A DNA stretch of 64,000 nt from Cercis canadensis (taxonomy: Eukaryota; Streptophyta; Magnoliopsida; Fabales; Fabaceae), in the NCBI GenBank assembly GCA_003255065.1, contig QAOA01001508.1:397061-461060 (forward strand), read 5' to 3'. Position numbers and translations under genes: made by a program. Numbering within the stretch: the first letter of the stretch is position 1; the number at the start of each line of letters is the position of its first letter. The notes under the pieces are model-generated. The model was not told the DNA's origin. It saw only the letters and a program-made list of their open reading frames with translations, and did no database searches. This document shows positions 11,613 to 23,800 of this stretch, piece after piece.

Positions 11613-11620
11613 AATTAATA

Positions 11621-12021
11621 ACTTCGATTAACAAAACAAAATGGACTCTTCATTTCTGTCAAATCACATTTTTATTCTTATTGTTAATCCGTCAGCACAA
11701 TAGGTAGAAAGGATTGCCATAAATCACTTTATTTATGATATGCTACGAAGGGGCAATTCTGATATCAATTTTCTAGTTACATGTGGCATCTGTCCTATAA
11801 TTATAACAATGATAATTGATAATATCAATGTGCTCACCAATATTGCATAAAAAAATAAAACTCTAAAATATACATAGGCCTTCTAGTGAGCACTTGATAA
11901 CAGTTTTCCAGACTCTAACATTGGCATGGAAATTTTTTTGTAGAACCTCAGAAAAAGAGATGCATGAAATATTCTTCTACTGTCTTCCTGCAAATGGGAA
12001 GTTGACTATAACTCATCCATT
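11621..12021. other. 3' flank of the sugar transporter gene
   Basis: Spacer between the Mutator-like element and the transporter stop codon. It probably includes the transporter 3' UTR. No other feature was seen. Confidence 0.45.
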
Positions 12022-15000
12022 TTAGTTTGCTTCTTGTGGAAGTAATGCAATCTCAATTTCTTGGAGTGACTTCCCTTTTGTTTCCAGAACATTTTTCTTC
12101 ACAAAAAGCACTGCCACCAAACAGAATGAACCGAAGATGGTATAGAGGACTTTTGCCCCTATTTGCTCCAGCAAGCGCAAAAATAGTAGACCAACGAAGA
12201 AGTTTATCAACTGGTTAAAGAGCAGTATTGTATTAGCAAGCTGACAGGGGATAGAAGAGTGAAACATCTTATGCATAATGTAGAGGTTGATATGCATATA
12301 AGGAGAAGATATTTCAAGTATGTCCAACGAAAGCATGCTATTAGTATATCGTTGACAAAGGAAACTTACTAGAATAATAAATATAGATATCACTCCTAAG
12401 ATGTCTGAAATTTAGCATTGAAACTCTGACATCATCACACATCTATCAGCTATGTCTCTAGTAAACTATGGTAAAAGAGTATTCAGTATGCTATATAAGG
12501 ACAAACATTTACATGGATTTCTAGTTCATTAGATTGTCGAAGAATGTTCAAAATTCCAAATAAGTTAATTATTTCATGCAACGAAGAAACAAAATGGTCT
12601 CAATAAGTTTTTAAGGGGAAGGAGTGCCGAAGAAAATTACCCAATGCACAGCCATGCAAATTGCCATTGCCTTTGCTCTAATCCTGCCAGGTAGTATTTC
12701 TGATAGGAGGAGACCGGGAACTGGACCAGCACCCAGAGAAAACGTAAGGACAAACCTGCATTGTCCACTTCAAAATTAGCAACGACAATAAACTATTGAG
12801 AGTTTGTATAGATCATTTCAGTAAATTAGTTGCATAAAAGAAGGAAAAGGATATTTCAGATCCATATATGTTGTGTACAACATTAAGCAGATATCTGATT
12901 CAGGCTAAAGAATCAAAGGCACTAGTTCTGGTAACATTCACACTAAGGCACATTAGATTGTCGCCCAACTTGAATTATTTACATTCTTCAGCGACTAGAA
13001 TGAGATATTAATTTATATTAACCAATTGCTATTGCATACATAAATTGTGCTTCTTGTGCAAGGATAATTTAAGAATGCTCATTTATGAAATTTTTTGAAC
13101 CTGATGATTGATTATCCTTAAAAGAGGAGAAAAGTTTTAGATTCCCAAAAGTATTTTATCTTGCCGGCATAACCCTTTCTTGTTTCTTTTCTTTTTTCAT
13201 ATAATAATTTATATTCTCTGCCTTTTGCTCTTTTTCCTGTCCCAGACAAGTTGAAATTTTCTAATTACTCACAGCAACATGCCCCCAACGGAAAGATACA
13301 TTGCTCCAGATCCTGATGCAAAAGAACTTGCAGCAATCACTTGCAGACCCATCGACACTGCCTAAAGAACAAAATGAGTAAAGGTCAGACAATTTAATTC
13401 TCATTATCTAATTTATGAAAATCATTTAGAGAAATAAAATGTAATAATTGGGAAATGAATCAAACTCCTTGGCAATATCCTAGGACAGAGACTATAAGGT
13501 ACAAGAGGAAAATTATCGACAGAGTTTCCCCCCCCCCCCAACGGCAAAAAAAAGAAGAAAAAAGAATAGATTACAATGATATGTAGACAAGATTATCATT
13601 GTAATCTCACAATATTACACATTAGTCATCTCAATTATATCAATGGTTCAACAAAGCAAAGCTTCAATTAGTATTCTCCAGATGCAATATCATATTTTGG
13701 AACAATATACAATATGCATGAATAGTAGATAGCTGAATTGTTGTCTGAATTTAGTACCAACAGTCCTGATGAAATTTTCTGCAAGTCATATTCCAGTATA
13801 AAGAGATTAAATCAGTAAAGATGTTAATTTTTTTTTCCTTACCATGCCAAAAAAGCTCCCCAGGAGAAGGACTTTTCTTCCAAGTTTATCCATCAGAATC
13901 ATTGCAATGACTGACCCTGAAGTGATATAAACAACATGGTTGAGAATTACCATAAAAAAGCAAGGATATTTAAGAGTAAAGCTAGTACATACCCGATAAA
14001 TTGAAAATTCCTACACATGTGTTCGCAAGATCTGATGGTATCCCAAAGCTTTTAAAGACAGTTGAGGAGAAATAGAAAACAGCATTTATGCCAGATAGCT
14101 GTTGTAAAGCAAAAAGGGTAGATCCAATGAAAATAACTGCAAAATGGATAAGTCATCAAGCAATCATCTAGCAGACATAACTATATACCATTTTACAAAC
14201 GAACTATATAAAAATTTAATATATCTACTTTTGAAATAGCGGCCATAGACTAATTCTGAGAGTTTCACTGTATCAGACTCATCTCCTCTGTCAGACTTTG
14301 ACAACTCAGCCATTGCAGGTTTCACATGTATCCCCCCCAAGAGCTTCTCGAATTCAGCTTCAGCTTCAGCACCTCTTCCTTTCTGAACAAAGTCAAAGAA
14401 CTATAAGTGCCTGTCTAGATGAATAACCTTAATCAATTAGAAAAAGTTATGAAGAAAGAAATACTGTCAGATTGATATGCAGGAAGGCTGAGGCCCTCTT
14501 GGCCTTCTTCCTATGGATAAATTATTCAATAATAGGTTACAAATGGACATCAGAATTTTTTCCTTTGGGGGAAGAGGAGGAGGTGGAAGGGGGGAGGTTT
14601 AATCATAGTGAGAGAGTGCAAGTCATCATGAGTCTAGAAAAGAAAAATAGTCACCACAGGAAGAGAGAATCTCTTTATTTTTGTGCCAGGCAGAAACAAC
14701 AAGGTCAATCACAAGGCAACTAGCAAAGTTCTTTCCAGAAACCCAGTAACACCACAATAATGGAATATTATCTGAAGAAAGAAAGGATACCAGACAAAGA
14801 GCACTCCAAGCATCACTGCTCAGAATCAAGGTCAACTAAAATAGGAACAAACAGAAATATATATATATCCTATCTACATGGCAGGTTTATTTATTTATTT
14901 TTCCATGATATACATGGCAGGTTAACAAAGATCAAATTCATAAATATTTATAAGCCTTGATCAGGACCCTAATTTTTCTAGTAATTCATTCTGCTCAATA

Positions 15001-16978
15001 AAGCAATATCTCCAACAAAGGAATGAATATAGTCAAATATGAATACATTAAAATAAGCTGACCAAGTGTATTTAAAACTTGAAGTCATTCATGCTTTACA
15101 TTTGTGAGTATATAACCTTGAAAAGCCAATGAGGACTCTCAGCACAGAACTCCATTGAAAGGGCCAGAATAGCAGCAGGAATGGCCGATACCCAAAAACA
15201 AATCCGCCACCTGAGCACATAATTTCCACACAAGATACTACCATTCAAAAATACAGCTGGAAGATAAAGAAACTGTAAAACTGGGATTTGTACATAACTC
15301 TGATGAAAATACTGTATGACCCCCAAAAAATATCTATATATTCATGTAGCCTATTTTAGCATTCCATACCAACCCACTATTTCCTTGGCTGGGAGTCCAA
15401 TAAAGAGAGCACCCATAAGTCCAAGACATGTTGCAATCTGAGTCAAGCTGCCAAAAGTACCCCTTACAGATGGAGGTGAAACCTATAAATGCAGATGGGT
15501 TATATGTAAGTGGTCATGAAAATTACAAAGAACTTTCTACAGTTGAAAAATAATGTGATCTCATCATAATATAGGAAAAATAATAATTGATGTTATCTTC
15601 TCACATACCTCAGCCACATAAAGAGCTGCAACAGGTGGACCGAGTCCCATCCCGGTGCCAACAAATATCCTTCCCAATAGCATACCCCACAGGCTCTTTG
15701 TTGTTGCACTGCAAGAGTTCTAAATAATAAGTCTACTGATTTGTCTGCTGTTTTATAGAAGACGAAATATCAGAGCAAGACGGCATTAATTTGGGAACTA
15801 ATAACCTCCATTGTTTCATGATGATGATCATTGGAGTTGTCAAAAAATCTTCTCAATTTTCTTCTAATTTCCCCTATTCATGTCTGAGTTCTATTTACAA
15901 AAAGTAGGAGACCTAAACTTGAAAAGAAAGCCAGAGATCGCCTGGATGAGTTCCAGTAGCATCAACTAACCAAATAAACGATAGATAAACCACTGGGAAA
16001 AATTATCAGTAAACATAATAGAAAATTTTATTAAGACCAAGTTTTCACTGAACAAAAACAAGGAGGACAAAATTTGTTATTTTCCCAGATTGGCAGGAGA
16101 TCTACTTAAATAAACCCATTAAAAGAAATTAAACTCCCACTTCAAAAAAGAAAACCTACTATAGTTCAATTATGTAAATCATTAATAAACAGTAAAGCTT
16201 GCATACTTTCTTTGCAGACGTAAAATTTACATCTTATAGCAAAAGATCACAAGGTGCTACAAATATTGAAAGATACAAACTTAATTTGTGATTTGTATAG
16301 TTGATACCTCATTGATGCCCCAATGATCATAGGCAAAGCACACAACTGAAAACCCCTTCTACGCCCAACCCCATCTGCAATGTAGCCACTGAATAGAGAC
16401 CCAACAAAAGCACCTCCTAGACATGTACTTACTACAAGACCTTCATAAACATAAGAAAAGGAAATAGATAAATTTTCAGATGCATAAAACACAATAAAAA
16501 GAGATTTAATGTCCACCAGATACAGCACCTTCAGCCATGGTATTCCCACTAAATCCAAGGTCTAAGGAAATGCTCTCTAGGGTTTCATTGACTACTCTGC
16601 ATTAGCAATAGCAATAAGGGAATAGATAATTTCTTAAACAGAAACGGAAGACACAAGAAGAACAAAGCTGGATTAAGCTACAGAGTAGCAGGGCATACCC
16701 AAGATGGTATCCAAATAAGAATGAAGAAACTGAAGCGACTAGCACATGCCTCAAAGAGCGCCGCCAAGAAGGTTTGTTATTCAGTAGACGTACTAAAGCC
16801 ATGAGAAATCAAATTCTTCTGTCAGAACTTAGATCATATGCAGGCGGAAGGTGCCTTGACCGTGTGCCCAGGAAAAGAGAAAAAACTGTAAGCTACCTGG
16901 ATTTTCTTCTTTATCATATGCAAGTATATGTTCTCTGGATCCCACTCGTTTGTACGGATCATTATGCCTCCCCCGCAT
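12022..16978 (-). CDS. SGB1: Sugar transporter of the MFS, SGB1 / pGlcT2-like
   Basis: There are 13 coding exons: 16978-16897, 16792-16699, 16596-16529, 16440-16308, 15708-15609, 15482-15370, 15210-15117, 14382-14229, 14136-13993, 13916-13843, 13361-13273, 12755-12641 and 12210-12022. All are GT-AG and join in phase to give 482 residues. The start MRGRHNDPYKRV is in exon 1. A 5' UTR intron seems to join an exon ending at 17426 to 17032. Sugar-porter signatures are present: SSFLFGYHLGVVNE, GYIADGVGRRRG, GRIFVGTGMGLGPP, the Gln-Gln-Leu-Ser-Gly block LQQLSGINAVFYFSS, MDKLGRK, GAGPVPGLLL and LETKGKSLQEIE. Twelve membrane spans are expected. Arabidopsis relatives are At1g79820 (SGB1, a Golgi hexose transporter that suppresses G-protein beta mutants) and At1g67300 (pGlcT2). 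The neighbouring genes favour SGB1. No clear plastid transit peptide is visible. Confidence 0.93.
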
Positions 16979-17560
16979 GGCAAAACGATATAAACCTTCT
17001 CCAAAGCTCGCAAGAGAGTATCTTCGCGCAGACTGCATCACCAGAACAAAAAACAATCAGAGAAATTATCAGTTATAGAAATATTAAAAGCATTAAGAGA
17101 CCAATTCCAATAACCAAAAACAGTGTCGGGAAGTTCACAGAACTTCATTTTGTTTACATAGGAAAACAGAGGAACAAAAATTTTCTTTTTTTTTTCCAAG
17201 TACATTGCTATTTCCATCAATGGGTAAACTGAAATCTCACCATTTTTGTTCAAAACAATACGAGAAAGACAAAATCAAGACGCTTCTCACTACAATCAGA
17301 AAAAATGCGAACAACCCATTTACTCCTCGATCAAACGTAATCATACCCAGAAACAATAGATATATACATGCATATATCTATGTGTATTTAGAGAAGAAAG
17401 AGATACAGATTTGAAAATTAAGTACCTTTGTTCTCTGATAGAGACTTGGATGACGTTTCAAATGCAGAGGTAAATCGAAAGAGAAATGATATGAAAGAAA
17501 GGGAGAGAAGACGGTGTGTAAGAAAGTGAGTGAATGGGAAAGGAAACGGGGGCTGGTGGC
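16979..17560 (-). promoter_or_regulatory. 5' leader region of the sugar transporter with a leader intron
   Basis: A donor AAAG/GTACTT at 17426-17425 and an acceptor GATGCAG/TCTGCG at 17033-17032 frame a likely intron of about 400 bp in the leader. This is inferred from splice signals only. The transcription start probably lies between 17430 and 17600. Confidence 0.45.
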
Positions 17561-17599
17561 TAAAATGCGCCGAGTGGTCGTGCTATAGAGGTGAGTGTC

Positions 17600-18938
17600 A
17601 GCTCCAACTGAAGAGTAGGGGAAAATCTAAGCGAGGATTTCGAAAACCGTTTCTAGTTTCTACGGGCTTCGCTGGTGGGTGCTAAAATGCGCACTGGGGG
17701 TGTAAGAGTGATTTACATACCGTGATTTAAGGAAGAAGCAAAGGTGACGACACATCCACCCATTATTAACTTTGACGTTGCTAAGCAGAGAGCTCTCAGA
17801 GGCTAACACCTGTGCGTACGTTCCTTTTAGGAAGAAGAGGAGAACCGATCCCGTGCACTCGCGCGCACCGTGTTTATTTCTCGCGCTTTCCTCCAACTGT
17901 AAACCACTCACCTCGTTTCATGGCGGTTAATGACAAAGGCACACGTGTAAGTACAAGATAGATTATGTTTCTGTTTCTTTTTTAATCAAAAAGTGAATGG
18001 AAAGGAAAATAATGTTTATGATGAAAGTTCAGAAAAGTTTGATCTATTATAAGAATATATTTAAGCTTTTTTTTTATTTCTATTAATTATTATAACTCTT
18101 TTACTCATTATTTTTATTTATACGATACTTCCTATCATGAAGTTGATTTTTTTTATTTTTTCTAAAATTCATGGACTAAAAGTATGACCCAACGAATTTG
18201 GTAATAGATCACAAAAATGGTTTACCTGTAATAGGATTACCTGCAATTTCAAACAAAAGAAATAACTTCTCAAATTCACACCCATGAATTGCCAAACTTT
18301 TGCTTCTTGCCAAAAAAATCACTCTATAAAGAAAGGAAACGTGCAATATACCTTGTTGAATCTACACTGCAAAACAAACGCATATACATAAGCTAAAGCA
18401 ATTATGAAGGAATACTTTATTATGTATTTTCTTTTACTGGCAATTTCTTTTGATTGATGTCAAATGGAATCAATTTATTATTAGCATTAAAAGATTTAAA
18501 ATTGGCTGATTTCTGGTCCACAAGCTCACACGCGTTGATTGCTCATATTAATTTAAAATTGGCTGATTTTCATTATCTAATTAATTAAGGAAATTAATAC
18601 ATTGATTTTAATATATATATATTTATATTTACAAGTGTAGAAAAAAAAAAAAACTCATCTTCAAATATACATTATCTAATTTGAAATCTGTTGAAATGAA
18701 TAAAGTAGTTTAATTTAAGTATGACTATTCTTTAGGCTACTCTTGATTAGAACTAAAGTAGTGAAAATATTATACTAAAATAAATTGAATGTCATATCTT
18801 TTTGTTTGGTAAGGTTGCATCAACATTTTAATTTGTTTTAAATCAACTTAAGAAAACTTTAGTGGCAAAGACACATCATATAGTTTTTTTGGGGAGTGGG
18901 TGGGGTTAAGAATTCTATAAAAGCTAGCACAAATCTAT
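17600..18938. other. AT-rich spacer upstream of the sugar transporter
   Basis: I recognise no gene here. Bases 17700-17940 are less AT-rich and probably belong to the promoter. The rest is low complexity. Confidence 0.45.
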
Positions 18939-19413
18939 GGATCAATTCTTTGAATAATGTAGTATAGCAAAATAATTTTATGAATATAATTCTTTTAAAA
19001 ATTATTTCCTTTAATAGGGTAGTTTTTTTTTTTTATTATTTCTATTTGGTCAAAATGGAGAGAGGAGGAAAAGAAGTTGTGTCATTTCATATGTCATATA
19101 TGATCATGAGATACAACATATGAAATGACGCTACTTCATTTCACATCCCTCTTCAATTTTTTCTTCACTTTTGTTGATTGTCGCAAAAAAACTGATAGTG
19201 TCGCTATTTGAATCTTTGGCATTGTTGAGTGGTGTTATTTTATATGTCGCCTCTCAAGGTGAGAGGCGACATATAAAATGGCGCCACTCAATTTTTCCAC
19301 TTTCAAACTAAAATAATATTAAAAAAAAATTGTCCTATTGAAAGAAATATTTTCAAAAGAATTGTATTCATAGAATTATTTTCCTAATCTACATTATTCA
19401 AGGAATTGATCCC
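18939..19413. mobile_element. Foldback MITE, Mutator-like
   Basis: This 475-bp element has inverted ends of about 110-130 bp. The left end starts GGATCAATTCTTTGAATAAT and the right end, reverse-complemented, starts GGGATCAATTCCTTGAATAA. Flanking 8-mers AAATCTAT (18931-18938) and ATATCTAT (19414-19421) match at 7 of 8 bases, as expected for an ageing target duplication. The interior is non-coding and holds two further hairpins at 19079-19133 and 19227-19289. Long TIRs and an 8-bp duplication fit a MULE-type MITE. Confidence 0.75.
19227..19289. repeat. Near-perfect hairpin inside the foldback MITE
   Basis: Arms of about 29 bp, with a loop of about three bases around AAG, pair almost completely. 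The core arm is TTATATGTCGCCTCTC against GAGAGGCGACATATAA. A weaker related hairpin at 19079-19133 uses TCATTTCATATGT and ACATATGAAATGA. Confidence 0.85.
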
Positions 19414-19421
19414 ATATCTAT

Positions 19422-19899
19422 ATAATAGATGTTCGATGCATGTATATTTTCTCTACAAAATTCTTAAAAAGTTAAAATTGTGATATTTAATATGATGAAT
19501 GAAGATGTTCAATTATCCATGTGTTTGATTCATGATTCTTTCTAAGTTTCATCTTCTACCAACCCTCTCCATTCCCCAGCAACAAATGTCTTGTGCAGAC
19601 TGGCAGATCTATATATAATATGCCCCACAACATGAAATAATTTTTAATGGTTATATATATCATTTAATAAAATTATTCCTACTAAAAATATAAAATTACT
19701 CCCACTATTTCTTTTTACTATACAATATGCGACTTATATATTATTAAATATTATATGAATATTATATCTTTCTTTACAAATAAAAGCATAAACCCCTAAA
19801 AAAATTGAGTTTAGTAGAATTTGCAAAATATAAATTTAGTAAAGACCAAATGATTAAAATATATAGTAGTATATATAATATATTATTCCTTTTTAAGAT
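19422..19899. other. AT-rich spacer between two MITEs
   Basis: I see no feature in this low-complexity stretch. Confidence 0.4.
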
Positions 19900-19907
19900 A
19901 GTACAAC

Positions 19908-20462
19908 TAGAGCTACAAAATAAGCCAGGCCAGGCCAATCTAGCACATTTTCATTCGGACCGACATAATACTAGCTCAACTCAACCTTCCTCAGGCTGCA
20001 AGCTAAAATGAGCAAGCTCATTTTTAAAAAAAAACTATTTTTAATTTGTAATAATATTAAAAATTGGCAAGAGTTTTAATTTTTTTTTTTAGTTATTTTA
20101 AGCTAATTTGTTAATAAATTTAATTAAACAAAACAAAACATGCATAAAATAATAAATACAATTAAAATAAAGAATAAAAAATATATATAAAAAAATGCAT
20201 CTAAGTGTAAATTTAAAATAAAAATATATAAGTAATTAAATAAATTATAATAGTGTATATTTTTAAATAATACTTACTAACATAATTTTATGGTGTAATA
20301 TAACTTAAAAAAAAAACCAGCCCAGCCCAAACCCAAATAAGCTATGAGCCGGGGCTAAATTAACTCAGTTCTATTCAGGCCAACAATTTTATAGTCCACC
20401 CCTCTATTTTTACAAGCTAAAATGGGCTACCCTATCAGGCCTAACTCATTTTACCAACTCTA
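19908..20462. mobile_element. hAT-type MITE with 8-bp target duplication
   Basis: The left end starts TAGAGCTACAAAATAAGCC. The right end, reverse-complemented, starts TAGAGTTGGTAAAATGAG. Just inside both is a GGCC-rich patch (CAGGCCAGGCC on the left, TAGGCCTGATAGGG on the right). Flanking 8-mers are AGTACAAC (19900-19907) and AGTACAAT (20463-20470), 7 of 8 identical. Short imperfect TIRs beginning TAGAG with 8-bp duplications are typical of hAT elements. There is no coding capacity. Confidence 0.7.
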
Positions 20463-20470
20463 AGTACAAT

Positions 20471-20861
20471 TCGATATCAGCAGCAAGAGAAATAAAATCA
20501 GCGCCCAAGGCTTTTGTTTCTTTGAGAGACCACACCCCCATCTGAAAAGAAACATTGGTGATTATCTCATTCAAAAAATTATTCGGATATTTGCAAATAT
20601 GAATGTGGTATAAGAAGTTTGACTATACAACATTCCATAATAAAAATTACATTTAACATGGGTGATTTCGAGTATCTGTTGCCGAGATAATAAAAAAAAA
20701 AACAAATCAAGAGCTCGGAGGAAGCACTACCCAGAGATCAACGGCATTAGACTTCAATATACCATAACTGTACCATATCACACAAAGCCCAAAGACATCG
20801 CAATCTAAGACTGTTAATAGGCACTACTCTTTGCTTCTTTTTTTCCCCTTCTATCAGCCAA
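20471..20861. other. 3' flank of golgin gene
   Basis: Probably the 3' UTR and downstream region of the golgin transcript. No other feature was seen. Confidence 0.45.
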
Positions 20862-23800
20862 CTACGCACTACTCATTGATGAACTCATTATCTGGATCTG
20901 TAAACAGATGTAGTGAGATTAAAATTCCAAAAGATAAAATAAATAAAAAGGCAAAGCATTCAGGAAAGAAGTGAGTGAGAGGCTGATAATAGAGGCACCT
21001 AGGGGATCAAAAGAAGCTGTTAAATAAAGGTACCTTATTCACAAGCAAGTTGACTTGCTCTCTGTACATCTCCTTCAAGTCCATGATATCCGCACGAAGT
21101 TCCTCAAGCTAGACACATTTAACAACTTTTAGATAGCAGATAGCAATTCTTTTTCGTTGCTTTCATTTGTATTTAAAAGGGAAATAAAAAATAAATAATG
21201 AAACAGGACTCTTAGAAATATAAAAATCCTAAACCTCAGTATAACCACAGGCCTAAATATCCTCCTTTTTCTTTTCTCCTCAATCCCTTTTTGCATTTGG
21301 GGGGAGGGATGTTTGTGGTCTTTAGTGCACTGCTAATGATGATAAGTGTTATAACATTGACAATAAACAATAATTTCTTTGTCGTTGTTAGTTATCTTAG
21401 TGTATTACGGTTATGTTATTCAACAATAACCAGAAGACGAACACCATCTAACAGGTTAAGCAGTAAGCACATCCATGAGGGAAAGAATTGCAAAATTTCC
21501 AAGCAGGGGTTCCTCCCTGCACTGGGATTATAGTTTTCCTTTCACTTGATCTGTTAGGTTTTCTTAGAGAACAGGAGAGATTCACTGTGCCATGATCATG
21601 TTTGGGCTGTAATGCATTTCAAGAAAATTTTATCAACCCCTTGAGGTGAAAGAAAGTGAGTTCTTAGGGAATTCATAACAATGCTCGACGTTTGCAGTCA
21701 CCACTCAACAATTATATCCAGCAACTAAACACCAAATTGTGCCTTAAATATTGTCTCCCATAAAAGAAAAAAGTTGGCAAAGAGGAAAGTACCTCCTCAT
21801 CACGTTCACCCATTAACTCCAAAGCAGAAGAGTGCCTTCTCCTCAGTGCTTCTAGCTCTGCTCGTAAGCCAGGCAACGTGGCAGCCTCTGTGCGTAATTT
21901 TTCACACTGCATTGGGTGTAAGCAAGTTATGCTTAATGACACACAAGGGTATCAGTCAATAAAAATTGGGAATCAAAACTCACTTGTGCTGTCATTTTGA
22001 CCAACTCCTCAGCAAGAGAGTCACGTATAGATTCCATTGATGCCTGAAAAGATTACAATTAAAAAGATAGGCGCTCAAGATCACAATCTTATGATCTAAC
22101 AAGTTAATATATATTGCATAACTCATATGCATGACCGTTTAGTAATAACAAAAGCAAAAATACAGAGCTATGATGTTGAGTTATGATGCCAATAATATTT
22201 TAATCCAAGGAACTGAGGAAACAAATCATACCAAACGTGACATATATGAAGAAAGTTCACCCTCTTTTTGGCGAAGTGCAGCTTCAAAAGAACTAGGTGT
22301 CATGCTCCTCAAATAGTACGGACTCATGATTAGCCCTCCAGTGTTTCTCTTCTCAGAGAAACTGTCAGATGAGTCCAAGGATGCTTGCAGAAAGTAGCTT
22401 TCTTCCATGCTCCCAAGGGAGCTTGCACTAGAGACTTTCCGAGACAAGTTCCCTACATAATCAAGTATATTATAGAAAAGACCGCAGACAATTGACTTGA
22501 AGAGAAGCAAAGCATAATGGCCACAAAAAAAAGAGCATATCAGAGCATCACACCATTCTCAAAAGCAGAATTTTGCTTCACTTTAGTAGTTTGATCAGAT
22601 AATGGAGCAGAATGAACACGAGCAGTCCTCTCCAAATCCAGTCGAGCAGCCTTTTCCCTTTCTATCTCCTGGCAAAATTTAAAAGCTTTATTCAGAATAC
22701 GTGACAAACAATAATCAAAACGTTTTAACAAGATGGCTGGGATTCAAGATTGTGACCAGGAATACCAGACATCATCATTTTATTCCCTTTGTTTTAAATT
22801 TGGCTTTTGGATCAATTTCCAAGGCCATTGCATGGCTAGATTCCATACAAAAGCCCATATACCAATGGTAGGATTGTGCTATTTTGCTGTCAATAACATC
22901 CTTCTCAACTGCACTCCCAATGGTCCACCAATCATACTCTTCAAGCTCTCTACAGATCCCAAATGCAATTTGAAAACTCCATGATATTTCTTCCATGAGT
23001 CATAAAGTATGAATTTTCCCATTTTCCCTTCTCTCTCTGTCTCATTTATTCTTCTCTACCCCCTTTTCCCATCCTTCTCAAACATTATTCGTTTCCAGAG
23101 GAATATTTTTTTTTTTTGAAACATCTCCCTCTATTAGCTAGTGTTCCATAAGATCACAGGATCCCTACCATTTCTCCCACAGGCAGCATTTGTTTTATTA
23201 TTTTCTCCACACAAAAAATAGAAATATGATACCCAATCTTATTATTCCATTCCAACCATCCAGATAATGTTTTAAAGTATATGCAATAAAAGCAAGGGTC
23301 TTATGTAACTTTGACTGATTGATCCAGCTCTAAAATCCATGTATTATGAAAAAGTAGTACTATAAAAGTAAAGTTCTTGTTTATCATAACTAAGACAGGA
23401 TATTGATCAAACAGGAATAATATTTTCTAAAATTTGTATGCAGCATGAACTTAAGCATCTGTCTTTGACTGGTTCACTCCCTTAATTACACCGGAGATGA
23501 AAGAAATATGAACTTTAAAGGAAGACAGGAGAAGTGGTTCCCCTTCGTGTAACATGGTTAACAATGTTATCTTTCAAATTGAGAAAGCAGAAGCTCTACC
23601 TGCTGTAGAAGTTCCCTATGCATCAATGACTCTTGTAAGTCCTGCTTGTGTTTCTGCCTAAGTTCCTTAATTTCTTCTTCAAACTGTTTTACACGACCTT
23701 CTTGTGTGTCAGCTTCCTCCTTTGCTGCAAGGTATTCCTGCCTATTTTCAGCTGCCCTCTGTCTCTCCTTTTCAAGGGACTTACTTAACTGAGTCTGTTC

